From positions 8,229 to 72,228 of the forward strand of contig CAYRGQ010000010.1 of the NCBI GenBank assembly GCA_964423925.1: a stretch of DNA of 64,000 nucleotides, read 5' to 3'. The notes below the pieces were generated by a model. That model was not told the origin of the DNA. It did not search any database and saw only the letters and a program-made list of their open reading frames with translations. This stretch comes from CAYRGQ01 sp964423925. GTDB taxonomy: Bacteria; Bacteroidota; Bacteroidia; Sphingobacteriales; Sphingobacteriaceae. The position numbers and the translations under genes were made by a program. Below are positions 33,859-43,054 of the stretch, one piece after another; the first letter of the stretch is position 1; every line of letters starts with the position of its first letter.

Positions 33859-35220
33859 CTAAAATACAACTTCCTTACCCAAATAGAAATCGATCACCTT
33901 CGTTCTGAAGATTAAATCATATTTGGCCTGGATATGTTGAAACTCAGCGTTGTTCATGTTCGTCTGCGAGGTAATCAGCTCGATGGAATTAGCCATGCCC
34001 ACATCAAATCGCTGCTGGAGAACGTCAAACGCTTCCTTTGCCGAAATATGGGCCATCTGTGTGGAAACATAGCGCTTCTCTGCAGCCCGCAAATCCATAA
34101 CCGCCTGGTGCACGATCTTGTTCAAATTGTTTTTTATCAGTTGCTCGGCCGTCAGCGCATTTTCATAATTAATCCGCGCGCGGGCCACGTTGGTACGCGC
34201 TTCCCACCGGTTGAAGATGGGAATATTCAGGCTGAAGAAAACGGCTTGGGCAAAATTGCGTTCCATTTGGCGTTGGAACGACATGAGCGGAAGGCCCAGT
34301 TCCACATCGGGAATCGCTGACGAATAGGCCGTGTTTAGGTTCCCGCCAATATCCAAACTAGGATAAAACGCGCTCTTCGCAATCCCGATGCCGCGCTCGG
34401 CGACTCGTGTACGCGCTTCTGCTACCTTCACTTCCGGATATCGGAGGACGGCTTCCTGGTACAGTTCGGAGCCGACGTAGGTAGAGGACGTGGGGTCCTG
34501 GATGTCCGGCAATTCCGGCTTAACCAAGGCTATTTCATTAGACGGATCCATTTCCATCAATTGTTTCAGCTCGAGAAGCGCCAAATCGTACGCGTTCTGG
34601 TTCGAAATGACGTTCAACTCGTCGATGGCCACTTGGCTTTTTGCCTGCGAAAGGTCCGCCAGCGTGTTCAATCCCGCCTCAAAATTGATATTGGCCACCT
34701 CCAGCTGGTTTTGGGACACCACCAACTGCTGCTGGGCGGCGGTCCACATATCCATATTGACCATCGCCTCCAGATACTTCGTGACGACAGCCAGGGTTAA
34801 GTCGCTTTTCGCACGATCGATATCCGTGGCATCCGCCACCAGCTGATGGCGATTTGCGGCAATTTGGTGTACGCGTCTAAAGCCTTCGAACAAGCTCACG
34901 CCTGCGTTAAGGCCTGCCCCCAAGTTATTGACCGCCTGCGTTGACAGCTCGCCAACATCCGTATTGAAGAACAACCCCCAATTTCGGCGCCCATTGATTC
35001 CGGCATTTACGGTTGGCAAATAATCCATCTTTGAACGGGTCAGTTCATGCTCGGAAAGCGAGTGCTGGAACTCCGCCTGACGGATTTGCAGGTTGTTTTC
35101 CAGGGCGCGCTTTACCGCATCCTGCACCGGAATCACCTGCTGTGCATGGGCCCCAAACGCCACGACTAATAGCGGCAGTAAAATATAGATTATTTTAAAA
35201 GAAAAAACTGATTTATTCAT
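33859..35220 (-). CDS. TolC family outer-membrane efflux protein
   Basis: A 453-residue protein with a signal peptide (IIYILLPLLVVAFGAHAQ) and no lipobox cysteine. The mature protein shows the two similar halves of TolC: VQDAVKRALENNLQIRQAE near the start and long helical repeats such as AAQQQLVVSQNQLEVANINFEAGLNTLADLSQAKS and the second-half ISAKEAFDVLQQRFDVGMANSIELITSQTNMNNAE. Three copies form an outer-membrane channel. It is the first gene of a two-gene unit with the HlyD-like adaptor, so it most likely forms an export system with a translocase encoded elsewhere. Confidence 0.92.
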   Translation of the reverse strand: MNKSVFSFKIIYILLPLLVVAFGAHAQQVIPVQDAVKRALENNLQIRQAEFQHSLSEHELTRSKMDYLPTVNAGINGRRNWGLFFNTDVGELSTQAVNNLGAGLNAGVSLFEGFRRVHQIAANRHQLVADATDIDRAKSDLTLAVVTKYLEAMVNMDMWTAAQQQLVVSQNQLEVANINFEAGLNTLADLSQAKSQVAIDELNVISNQNAYDLALLELKQLMEMDPSNEIALVKPELPDIQDPTSSTYVGSELYQEAVLRYPEVKVAEARTRVAERGIGIAKSAFYPSLDIGGNLNTAYSSAIPDVELGLPLMSFQRQMERNFAQAVFFSLNIPIFNRWEARTNVARARINYENALTAEQLIKNNLNKIVHQAVMDLRAAEKRYVSTQMAHISAKEAFDVLQQRFDVGMANSIELITSQTNMNNAEFQHIQAKYDLIFRTKVIDFYLGKEVVF

Positions 35221-35257
35221 TCAACGTATGATTTACAGCAATTAACTTATCCGTTCG

Positions 35258-35287
35258 TTTGAGTTCATACCAGTTGTCTTATCTTTG
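35258..35287 (+). promoter_or_regulatory. Promoter of the polysaccharide deacetylase gene
   Basis: TTTG (35258-35261), 18 bases, TATCTTTG (35280-35287): both elements match the Bacteroidota consensus. The -7 element ends 5 bases before the ATG at 35293, predicting a leaderless mRNA. Confidence 0.75.
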
Positions 35288-35292
35288 GCACT

Positions 35293-35904
35293 ATGTACGT
35301 GGTTAAGACACCTTTAGCGCTGCGCTGGCTTTACCCCTCATTGCTTTGGCATAAGCCGAGGCAAGACAAACGCATTTTTCTCACATTTGACGACGGGCCG
35401 ATACCGGATGTTACACCGTGGGTGTTAAATACTTTGAAATCGTATGGCGTACAGGCTACTTTCTTCTGCGTGGGAGCCAATATAGAAAAGAATCCGGACA
35501 TATTCAGGCGCATCGTGGACGAGGGTCACTGCGTAGCCAATCATACGCATAATCATCTAAAGGGATGGCACCATACAGTGGAAGCCTACCTCCAAAACGT
35601 AGACTCGTGCGAGCGTCTTACCGGCACACGCTTGTTCCGTCCGCCTTATGGACGCGGTACCAGGGCACAATACCGCGCATTAGCCGCCCTAGGATACCAA
35701 ATCGTAATGTGGGACGTGCTCAGTGGCGACTTTGACCTTAAGCTAACACCCGAAAAATGCTTAAAGGCTGTCCTAAGGCATACCGAAAATGGATCCATCG
35801 TCGTATTTCACGATAATGTCAAAGCCGTCCCCAGACTGTATTATGCGCTTCCACGCGCCCTCGCCCATTGGCTTGAGGAAGGGTACACCTTCGGCACGCT
35901 TTAG
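35293..35904 (+). CDS. Polysaccharide deacetylase (NodB family)
   Basis: A 203-residue metal-dependent deacetylase of carbohydrate esterase family 4, which removes acetyl groups from glycans such as peptidoglycan or chitin-like polymers. All NodB motifs are present: TFDDGP (31-36, catalytic base D33 and metal ligand D34), metal histidines H84 and H88 in NHTHNH, RPPYG (116-120), WDVLSGDFD (140 on), and the late FHD (172-174). There is no signal peptide or membrane anchor, so it may act inside the cell or use an unrecognised route. It is transcribed alone. Confidence 0.92.
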   Translation: MYVVKTPLALRWLYPSLLWHKPRQDKRIFLTFDDGPIPDVTPWVLNTLKSYGVQATFFCVGANIEKNPDIFRRIVDEGHCVANHTHNHLKGWHHTVEAYLQNVDSCERLTGTRLFRPPYGRGTRAQYRALAALGYQIVMWDVLSGDFDLKLTPEKCLKAVLRHTENGSIVVFHDNVKAVPRLYYALPRALAHWLEEGYTFGTL

Positions 35905-35969
35905 TCCTCAACCTCTGCGCCCACACCCCCGTTGGCACAGCTTATGCCTTTCTTTACGTAGGAGATAGT

Positions 35970-36000
35970 TCGGACAAACCGACTAAATCCCTCGGACAAA
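35970..36000 (+). repeat. Pair of 9-base direct repeats upstream of the RND operon
   Basis: TCGGACAAA occurs at 35970-35978 and 35992-36000, 22 bases apart (two helical turns), ending 11 bases before the ATG at 36012. This is the spacing of a tandem operator, but no regulator gene is adjacent. Confidence 0.4.
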
Positions 36001-36011
36001 AAAGGAAATTC

Positions 36012-37208
36012 ATGAACGTAATTGGCACCGACATTACCAAACGAAAAAAGACCTTAAACTGCGCTAAACTAATGATTTTTAGCGCATTATTAGCAAGCAC
36101 CCTCACCTCCTGTACCAACGGATGGTCGAAGAAAAGCGAAGCGGAAACTGGCCTGATATCTTTGCCCGTCCACGTGGTGGATACCGCTACGGCTATCACG
36201 GTAAAAGACTATTTGGGGACCATTGAGGGCAAGGTGAATGTGGAAATTCGTCCACAAGTTGAAGGGATTTTGGAAAAAATCTATGTGGACGAAGGCGCAT
36301 TCGTGGAAGAGGGGCAATTACTCTTCAGCATCAGCCCTCTCCCTTATCAAGAGGAATTGAATAACGCTTTGGCAAAAGAAAATGTAGAGAAAGCCCGCCT
36401 CCGCAACGCGAAGCTGGAGGTGGATCGCTTGCAACCCCTAATCGACAACGAGGTCATGTCTGACGTGCGTCTCCAAAGTGCCAAATCGGATTACGAAGTG
36501 GCACAAGCCTCACTCGCCCAAGCATCCGCGGCCGTCGCCAGCGCACGGATTAACCTTGAGTTTACCACCATAAAAGCCCCGGTAAGCGGCTTCATCGGCC
36601 GGATTCCCAAACGTGTCGGCAACCTGGTAGCCAAGAACGACTCCCAGCCGTTGACGGTCTTGTCTGACATTCACGAGGTATTCGTGTATTTCGCAATGAG
36701 CGAATCTGACTTCCTGCACTTCAGCCGACGCCATAGCGACCAAGACGGGCACACCGATACACTAAGCTTGAGCAGTTCTGAGCGATTCATCCCCTACGTG
36801 ACGCTCGTGCTTGCAGACGGCAAGGAATACCCCGAACGAGGCGTAGTCGACGCGGTGACCGGTCAAGTGAACCGGACGACCGGCGCGATTTCCTTGCGTG
36901 CCACCTTCCCGAACACCGACTTCATCCTTCGATCGGGAAATACCGGAACCCTAAAAATGGAAGAAAGTATGCCTGGCGTATTACTCGTGCCTCAGGTGGC
37001 CACCACGGAATTGCAAGACAAGATTTTCGTCTACACCCTTACACCGGACAACCGCGTCAAACGCCAAGCGATTCAGGTCTCAGGCAAAAGCGGATCAAAT
37101 TATATCGTGTCCGACGGTCTACAGGTACGTGACCGCGTCGTACTATCCGGCTTTGACAAGCTAACGAACGGGATGGAAATCGTGCCGATCACGTCCACGG
37201 GAACCTAA
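36012..37208 (+). CDS. RND efflux periplasmic adaptor lipoprotein
   Basis: A 398-residue membrane-fusion protein with lipobox LTSC, cysteine at 34. The AcrA/MexA layout follows: lipoyl part GTIEGKVNVEIRPQVEGILEKIYVDEGAFVEEGQLLF, helical hairpin, second lipoyl half FTTIKAPVSGFIGRIPKRVGNLV, beta-barrel and membrane-proximal domains. A GGAAA-like ribosome site precedes the ATG. It is the first gene of an adaptor-pump-outer membrane factor operon (36012-41932), which exports hydrophobic drugs, dyes or bile-like compounds. No TetR repressor is adjacent. Paired direct repeats lie just upstream. Confidence 0.94.
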   Translation: MNVIGTDITKRKKTLNCAKLMIFSALLASTLTSCTNGWSKKSEAETGLISLPVHVVDTATAITVKDYLGTIEGKVNVEIRPQVEGILEKIYVDEGAFVEEGQLLFSISPLPYQEELNNALAKENVEKARLRNAKLEVDRLQPLIDNEVMSDVRLQSAKSDYEVAQASLAQASAAVASARINLEFTTIKAPVSGFIGRIPKRVGNLVAKNDSQPLTVLSDIHEVFVYFAMSESDFLHFSRRHSDQDGHTDTLSLSSSERFIPYVTLVLADGKEYPERGVVDAVTGQVNRTTGAISLRATFPNTDFILRSGNTGTLKMEESMPGVLLVPQVATTELQDKIFVYTLTPDNRVKRQAIQVSGKSGSNYIVSDGLQVRDRVVLSGFDKLTNGMEIVPITSTGT

Positions 37209-37304
37209 CATCCTCGCACATGCCTCCTCGTACTGCTGACGGCTTTGCGGTCGGCACAGGTGGGGGTTGATTTGCTTATTTATTCGCTTATCTCCAAAAA
37301 ATTT

Positions 37305-40300
37305 ATGCTAAAAACCTTCATCAATAGACCCGTGCTCGCCACCGTAGTGTCTACGATGCTCATCATTTTAGGGCTCATAGGTATGTCACAGCTGCCAATC
37401 ACTCGTTTTCCCGAAATCGCGCCTCCCAGCGTCACTGTTTCCCTCTCATACCCTGGCGCCACGGCTGAAACAGTCGCGCAAAGCGTCCTCTTGCCCATCG
37501 AAGAGGCCATCAATGGGGTGGAAAACATGACCTACATCCGGTCGTCGGCCAGCAATTCCGGCTCGGGGAGCGTCAACGTCTTCTTCAAGGCGGGCACCAA
37601 TCCGGACCAAGCGTCCGTCAACGTACAAACCCGTATCTCGCGTGCCGTCAACCAGATTCCCACCGAGGTTAACGAAGCAGGTATTACGGTTATGCCGCGG
37701 CAGAGCGGGATTATCATGACGATCAATCTCTACAGCGTAGACCCCGACACGACCTACGACGAAACGTTCCTACAGGCCTACGCACAAATCAACATTAACC
37801 GCGAATTGCTACGTGTTGACGGCATTGCACAGGTATCTCGGGTTGGCGCACGGGATTATTCCATGCGTACGTGGATCAATCCCGAGAAATTAGCGCTGTA
37901 TAACCTCGTGCCCCAGGATGTCATGAGCGCCATCCGAGACCAGAACTTCGAAATTGCACCTGGCAAATTCGGCGAAACATCGGACGAAGTGTTCGAAACC
38001 GTGCTGCGCCATCGCGGGCGGTTTAGCACGCCCGAAGAGTTTGAGAACATCGTTATCCGCACCAATGAAGACGGGTCGGTTCTCTACCTACGCGACGTGG
38101 CACGCGTGGAACTCGGTGCCTCTAATTTAGGAAGCGACAATAAAGTCGACGGCTATCCTGGCCTGACACTCAACATAACCCAAACAAGTGGTTCGAATGC
38201 ACGCGAAATCGACGTGAAGGTGCGCGAGGTTCTTGAGCGTCTTGCCGAGGATTTCCCCGAAGGGATCAACTACGATATTACCTACAGCGTGCGCGACCAG
38301 ATTGACGAATCGATTTCCCAGGTCAGAAACACCATCTTCGAAGCATTCTTCCTCGTATTTATCATCGTTTTTATTTTTTTGCAGGATTTTCGCTCGACGA
38401 TCATACCAGCAATCGCCATCCCCGTCTCGCTCGTCGGGACCTTTTTCTTCCTCTATTTGTTCGGCTTTTCGATCAACGTCTTGACCATGTTCGCCCTCGT
38501 GCTGTCTATCGGGATCGTGGTCGATGATGCCATCGTCGTGGTAGAGGCCGTACACCAAAAGATGGAACGCTCCGCTCTCTCCGCCAAGCAGGCCACCCTA
38601 TCCACCATGAGCGAGATCACCGGAGCTATCCTATCGATAACGATGGTAATGGCTGCCGTGTTTTTCCCCGTCGGGTTTATGGAAGGACCTTCTGGATTGT
38701 TTTACCGCCAATTTGCCTATACCTTGGCGACGGCAATTTTAATTTCGGCCCTATGTGCATTGACCCTCACCCCCGCGCTATGCGCCCTGCTACTCAAGAA
38801 TACGCATACGACCACAGAAGGAACCGGCACCGCCCCTATCCAGCCGAACAGCGCCTTTGCTCGCTTCAAGACTCGGCTTTTTACGGCTTTCAATCGGGCG
38901 TTTGACGCGTTTACCGCCAGGTACATCAACACGCTGCACCCGTTGATTAAACGGAAAACGTGGAGTCTGGCCGGCTTGGTTTTGATTATTGCATTAGGTT
39001 TTTTTGCCATGAGCCGGACACCCTCAGCGTTTATCCCTACGGAGGACGACAGTTTTATCACGTACTCTCTTGCCATGCCACCCGGGGCCTCCCTGGCTCG
39101 GACGACCGAAGCCTTGCGCCGCGCCGACAGTGTGCTGAGGCAACGGGAAGCGATTGCTGGAATGACGACCGTATCGGGCTATAACGCCATCAACGCCAGC
39201 GCTAGTCCGGCTTTTGCCGTCGGTTACATCAACCTGAAGCCTCCCAAGGAAAGAGGGGCCATCCAAGATATGGATGCCTTTATAGATACCATTCGCAAGG
39301 ACCTCGACCAGATACACGAAGCCACATTCAGCGTGTTTCCACGTCCTACCGTGCAAGGCTTTGGCGACTTCTCGGGCTTGGAATTTGTCCTGCAGGATCG
39401 CCTGGGCGGATCTTTCCAAGACTTCAGCTTTTTGGCGGACAGCTTTATTGCCGAGTTAGAACGCAGACCCGAAATTGGAACCGCGTACACGCCCTTCAAA
39501 GCGAATTTCCCGCAGTACGAACTGGAAATCAACCCAGTGAAAGCGAAGGCGCTGGGTGTAGACGTGCGTGATTTGATGACGACCGTGCGGGCCTACTATG
39601 GTCGGGTGCAAGCCGGCGACTTCAGCCGTTTCGGCCGCCAGTATCGGGTGTATATACAAGCGGACTTTGACTATCGAACCGACCCCGAATCCTTCAAGTC
39701 GATCTTTGTACGCAACGACCAAGGCGAAATGGTGCCCGCTAACACGATCATTACACTAAAAAAAACACAGGGTCCCGAAAACGTAAGCCGATATAACTTA
39801 TTCAACGCCATCGCCATAAATGCAACCCCGGCTGAAGGTTACAGCACCGGACAAGCCATGCAGGCCGTGGAGGAAGTCGCGGACATGGGTTTGCCGGGCA
39901 ATTACAGTTACGAATGGACCGGCATGAGCCGCGAAGAGCGGGATTCCGGCAATCAGACCACGATCATTTTCGTTTTGAGCATTGTCTTTGTGTACTTCCT
40001 TCTTGCCGCACAGTACGAAAGCTATATCCTGCCGCTTGCCATTCTGCTGTCGGTACCCGTTGGGCTACTTGGCGTGTTTTTAACGATTAACCTCGTGGGG
40101 CTCGAGAACAATATTTATGTGCAGGTAGGACTGATTATGCTCATCGGCCTACTTGCCAAAAACGCCATTCTGATCGTGGAATTTGCCGTGCAACAACGCC
40201 GTCTAGGGATGAGCATCTATGAATCGGCGATTGAAGGGGCCAGAATGCGCCTGCGTCCAATCCTAATGACCTCGTTGGCATTTGTGGCAGGTCTGGTTCC

Positions 40301-40481
40301 ACTGATGTGGACGGTTGGCCCATCGGCGCAGGGCAACCATTCCATCAGCTTTGGAGCGGCCGGCGGCATGTTATTCGGCGTCGCCTTAGGCGTATTCATC
40401 ATTCCTGTACTCTACATCATTTTCAAACAATTTGACGAACTCGTCAAAGCTAAATTCAGCAATTCGGAGGACAACGCATGA
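37305..40481 (+). CDS. RND multidrug efflux pump (HAE1 family)
   Basis: A 1058-residue inner-membrane antiporter of the AcrB type. Starting at the ATG at 37305 the protein begins MLKTFINRPVLATVVSTMLI, as the family does, so the longer frame from 37245 is rejected. The proton-relay residues fall at D407 and D408 (GIVVDDAIVVVEAV) and K952 (LLAKNAILIVEFA), matching AcrB positions. The sequence has two halves, each with a large periplasmic loop. It takes substrates from periplasm or membrane and drives them out with the flanking adaptor and outer-membrane factor. Its stop codon overlaps the next gene's start by 4 bases. Confidence 0.97.
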   Translation: MLKTFINRPVLATVVSTMLIILGLIGMSQLPITRFPEIAPPSVTVSLSYPGATAETVAQSVLLPIEEAINGVENMTYIRSSASNSGSGSVNVFFKAGTNPDQASVNVQTRISRAVNQIPTEVNEAGITVMPRQSGIIMTINLYSVDPDTTYDETFLQAYAQININRELLRVDGIAQVSRVGARDYSMRTWINPEKLALYNLVPQDVMSAIRDQNFEIAPGKFGETSDEVFETVLRHRGRFSTPEEFENIVIRTNEDGSVLYLRDVARVELGASNLGSDNKVDGYPGLTLNITQTSGSNAREIDVKVREVLERLAEDFPEGINYDITYSVRDQIDESISQVRNTIFEAFFLVFIIVFIFLQDFRSTIIPAIAIPVSLVGTFFFLYLFGFSINVLTMFALVLSIGIVVDDAIVVVEAVHQKMERSALSAKQATLSTMSEITGAILSITMVMAAVFFPVGFMEGPSGLFYRQFAYTLATAILISALCALTLTPALCALLLKNTHTTTEGTGTAPIQPNSAFARFKTRLFTAFNRAFDAFTARYINTLHPLIKRKTWSLAGLVLIIALGFFAMSRTPSAFIPTEDDSFITYSLAMPPGASLARTTEALRRADSVLRQREAIAGMTTVSGYNAINASASPAFAVGYINLKPPKERGAIQDMDAFIDTIRKDLDQIHEATFSVFPRPTVQGFGDFSGLEFVLQDRLGGSFQDFSFLADSFIAELERRPEIGTAYTPFKANFPQYELEINPVKAKALGVDVRDLMTTVRAYYGRVQAGDFSRFGRQYRVYIQADFDYRTDPESFKSIFVRNDQGEMVPANTIITLKKTQGPENVSRYNLFNAIAINATPAEGYSTGQAMQAVEEVADMGLPGNYSYEWTGMSREERDSGNQTTIIFVLSIVFVYFLLAAQYESYILPLAILLSVPVGLLGVFLTINLVGLENNIYVQVGLIMLIGLLAKNAILIVEFAVQQRRLGMSIYESAIEGARMRLRPILMTSLAFVAGLVPLMWTVGPSAQGNHSISFGAAGGMLFGVALGVFIIPVLYIIFKQFDELVKAKFSNSEDNA

Positions 40482-41932
40482 AGTGGAAAAAACAGCGTAT
40501 ATACGCGTTCCTAGCCTTTTCGCTGTCGTTTGGGGCTTGCAAGGTGGGGCAAGACTATCAGCGCCCAACTACCGACCTTCCTCCCTCCTACCGGAGTGGC
40601 GACAGCCTGATCGACAGCCCAGGATTAGCGGATATTCCTTGGCGGGAGTTCTTTAGCGACAGCGCCCTCATCAACCTCATTGACACCGCATTAGCGTACA
40701 ACTACGACCTCCAAGTGGCCGTGAGGAATATTCAGATTGCCAATCAATACGCGAAGAGGTCCAAGGCCGCCTTTTTCCCCCAAGTGGAAGCAGACCTTGC
40801 GGGAGTCAACCAGCAAAGGCGATCGGAAAACTTCTACTCCAATCCCTCATCGGGATGGTATGGCGACGACGGTCCTGGCAGCAATCCGCCCGATGTAATG
40901 TTCAATTACCAATCCCAATACTATTCGGTACTGGGAACGAGCTGGGAAATCGACATCTGGGGAAAATTAAGCCGGCAAAAAGAGGCCGCCATCGCGGAAT
41001 ATCTAACCACGCACGAGGCCCGCAAAGCCGTGCAGACCTCCCTGATCGCGGCCATCGCCGATGGCTATTACAATTTACTCATGTTAGATGCTCAAATGGA
41101 AGTGGCCCGTCGAAATCTGCAATTAAACGACAGTACCCTCAGCATCGTCAAACTCCAATACGATGCCGGCGAGGTGACGGCACTCGCCATTCAGCAGACC
41201 GAATCGCAAAAGCTGGTCGCAGCGGCGCTGATTCCCTCGCTCGAACAAGAAATCGCTATCCAGGAAAACACGCTGATGGCACTCACAGGTCGTATGCCTG
41301 ACGGTGTGATGCGTGCGAGCAGCTTGGCAGAAATGCCCACGGACGACGCGTTTTCGGTGGGCGTCCCCCTTCACTTGATTCGCAACCGCCCCGACGTCCG
41401 GTCGGCAGAGCTCACGTTGCAAGCCGCCAATGCCGAAGTAGGCGTAGCACAAGCGTTTCGATATCCGTCGCTCTCCATCAGTGCGACGGTGGGCATCAAC
41501 GCCATGATGCCACACAATTGGCTCAATATCCCGGGATCACTTATCGGTGGGTTTATCGGCGGTGTCACTCAACCGGTTTTTTCCGGAAGACGCCTAAAAA
41601 CGCAGCACGAAGTGACCAAGCTCGAGCGCGAGAAGGCGGAGCTCGATTTCCATCAAACCCTCCTGGACGCAACTGTCGAAGTGTCAAACGCGCTCATTAT
41701 GGTGCAGAAATTGCGGGAGCGTCATGAGATCGCCGAACAACGGGTAGCGACTTCGCAAAAGGCAGTACAGAATGCAAACCTGCTCTTTCGGAGTGGATAC
41801 GCGAGCTACCTGGAAGTGATCACGGCACAGTCGAATGCCTTGAGCAGCGAGCTGGACATGACGCGCATTAAACAGCAACAGCTTAATGCCAAAGTGGAAT
41901 TGTACCGTGCACTGGGTGGCGGATGGAAATGA
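40478..41932 (+). CDS. Outer-membrane factor lipoprotein (OprM/NodT family)
   Basis: A 484-residue TolC-like lipoprotein with lipobox FGAC, cysteine at 21, followed by KVGQDYQRP, the usual OprM-type start. Helical repeats in both halves (DTALAYNYDLQVAVRNIQIANQYAKRSKAAFFPQ; NRPDVRSAELTLQAANAEVGVAQAFRYPSLSISATVG) and a GGVTQPVFSGRRLKTQHE block match the NodT family. It completes the RND efflux complex. Start overlaps the pump gene by 4 bases (ATGA), so the two are translationally coupled. Confidence 0.96.
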   Translation: MKWKKQRIYAFLAFSLSFGACKVGQDYQRPTTDLPPSYRSGDSLIDSPGLADIPWREFFSDSALINLIDTALAYNYDLQVAVRNIQIANQYAKRSKAAFFPQVEADLAGVNQQRRSENFYSNPSSGWYGDDGPGSNPPDVMFNYQSQYYSVLGTSWEIDIWGKLSRQKEAAIAEYLTTHEARKAVQTSLIAAIADGYYNLLMLDAQMEVARRNLQLNDSTLSIVKLQYDAGEVTALAIQQTESQKLVAAALIPSLEQEIAIQENTLMALTGRMPDGVMRASSLAEMPTDDAFSVGVPLHLIRNRPDVRSAELTLQAANAEVGVAQAFRYPSLSISATVGINAMMPHNWLNIPGSLIGGFIGGVTQPVFSGRRLKTQHEVTKLEREKAELDFHQTLLDATVEVSNALIMVQKLRERHEIAEQRVATSQKAVQNANLLFRSGYASYLEVITAQSNALSSELDMTRIKQQQLNAKVELYRALGGGWK

Positions 41933-41948
41933 AAATTACCGAGCATTA

Positions 41949-42242
41949 ATGGATAAAATAACTGTAGACTTTTTTAAAAAATCCGTCGTTTCGGGCGAAA
42001 TCCCTGGCGACCTGTCCCCGGCATTGCAGGCACTCTGGCACGACGCGCGAGGCGATTGGCAAAAGGCGCACGACTTGATCGACCACCTTCATGACCCCGT
42101 TTCATCGCACGTGCATGCGTACTTGCATCGCAAAGAAGGCGACATCTGGAATGCCGACTATTGGTATACACGTGCGAAGCGCAGCCGGCCCGTCCATTCG
42201 CTGGACGACGAGTGGGAATCATTGGTGAGCGCGTATCTGTAG
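41949..42242 (+). CDS. Conserved small protein, TPR-like, unknown function
   Basis: A 97-residue cytosolic protein starting at the ATG at 41949; the longer frame begins inside the preceding gene and is rejected. The core LQALWHDARGDWQKAHDLIDHLHDPVSSHVHAYLHRKEGDIWNADYWYTRA is a pattern I recognise from uncharacterised proteins in many phyla: two helical hairpins, a central HAYLHRKEGD and a WYxRA end, like a single tetratricopeptide-type unit. It starts 16 bases after the RND operon and may be co-transcribed with it, but nothing links it to efflux. No function known. Confidence 0.75.
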   Translation: MDKITVDFFKKSVVSGEIPGDLSPALQALWHDARGDWQKAHDLIDHLHDPVSSHVHAYLHRKEGDIWNADYWYTRAKRSRPVHSLDDEWESLVSAYL

Positions 42243-42253
42243 CTGCGTATCGG

Positions 42254-43051
42254 CTACTCGCCTTCGGGATCGTCCACCACGGTCATACGGATGACCACGA
42301 CTGTCTGTGCGCTGAAATATCCCAACGCGCCCCCCGTGATATTGGAGGGAGGATTGGAGGGCGTAGCCACGCCAGGGTTGAGCATGACCACTCCGAACCA
42401 ATACCGGTGCACGGGTTCGTCGATTTCATTCCGAACGACCACGACCTGGTCTCCGATTTGCAGATTGATATCCAGATTAATCAAATCGTGGGTAACGTAG
42501 CGCCCATTGTTGAATTTGTCGTTGAACAACCCGACATTGACAAAGGGCGACTCATTGACCGACATCCGATATCGAAAGTAGTTTGGCTTGTCTGGAGGAT
42601 CCTGGAAATGTACGTGCAGGGCGCGACGAGACACGCCAAAGAATTCGCCCGACGAACTTGAAACCGAGTCGACCGGAACCACCGTCGGCATAGTTGACGT
42701 TGCCGTATACGTTTCGTCATTTACTATGACTTCCAAGGTATACGTGCTGCCCGGTACGCCCCGCAGCCTGTCGGTAGTGTACACACCCGGCGCACCTGGG
42801 ATAAACTCCACTTCTCGGCCGCGCTCATCGGTAACCACCACCCGAGCGTCCGAAACGGGCGAAAAAGGCTGATCTTCTGTAAACGAGACCGTACGGCTCA
42901 CACGAATTTCTTGGTTATTAGCCAAATTATTTATTTCCGCTTCGATGACGATTCGCGGGTCGCCTTCGTTCAGATCGATATCAATAACGTCTTCGCACGC
43001 CGTAAACCATGCCACGCATCCCATCATCAGTCCATATATCCATCCACGCAT
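42254..43051 (-). CDS. DUF4249 lipoprotein
   Basis: A 265-residue lipoprotein with lipobox FTAC, cysteine at 19, followed by EDVIDIDLN, an acidic start fitting a surface-export signal. DUF4249 proteins have immunoglobulin-like beta-sandwich parts (IRVSRTVSFTEDQPFSPVSDARVVVTDERG) and are nearly always encoded directly after a TonB receptor of the type at 43055-45385, as here, with 3 bases between. They are thought to cap or assist the receptor; the ligand is unknown. Ends 11 bases from the small TPR-like gene on the other strand. Confidence 0.85.
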   Translation of the reverse strand: MRGWIYGLMMGCVAWFTACEDVIDIDLNEGDPRIVIEAEINNLANNQEIRVSRTVSFTEDQPFSPVSDARVVVTDERGREVEFIPGAPGVYTTDRLRGVPGSTYTLEVIVNDETYTATSTMPTVVPVDSVSSSSGEFFGVSRRALHVHFQDPPDKPNYFRYRMSVNESPFVNVGLFNDKFNNGRYVTHDLINLDINLQIGDQVVVVRNEIDEPVHRYWFGVVMLNPGVATPSNPPSNITGGALGYFSAQTVVVIRMTVVDDPEGE

Positions 43052-43054
43052 AAA

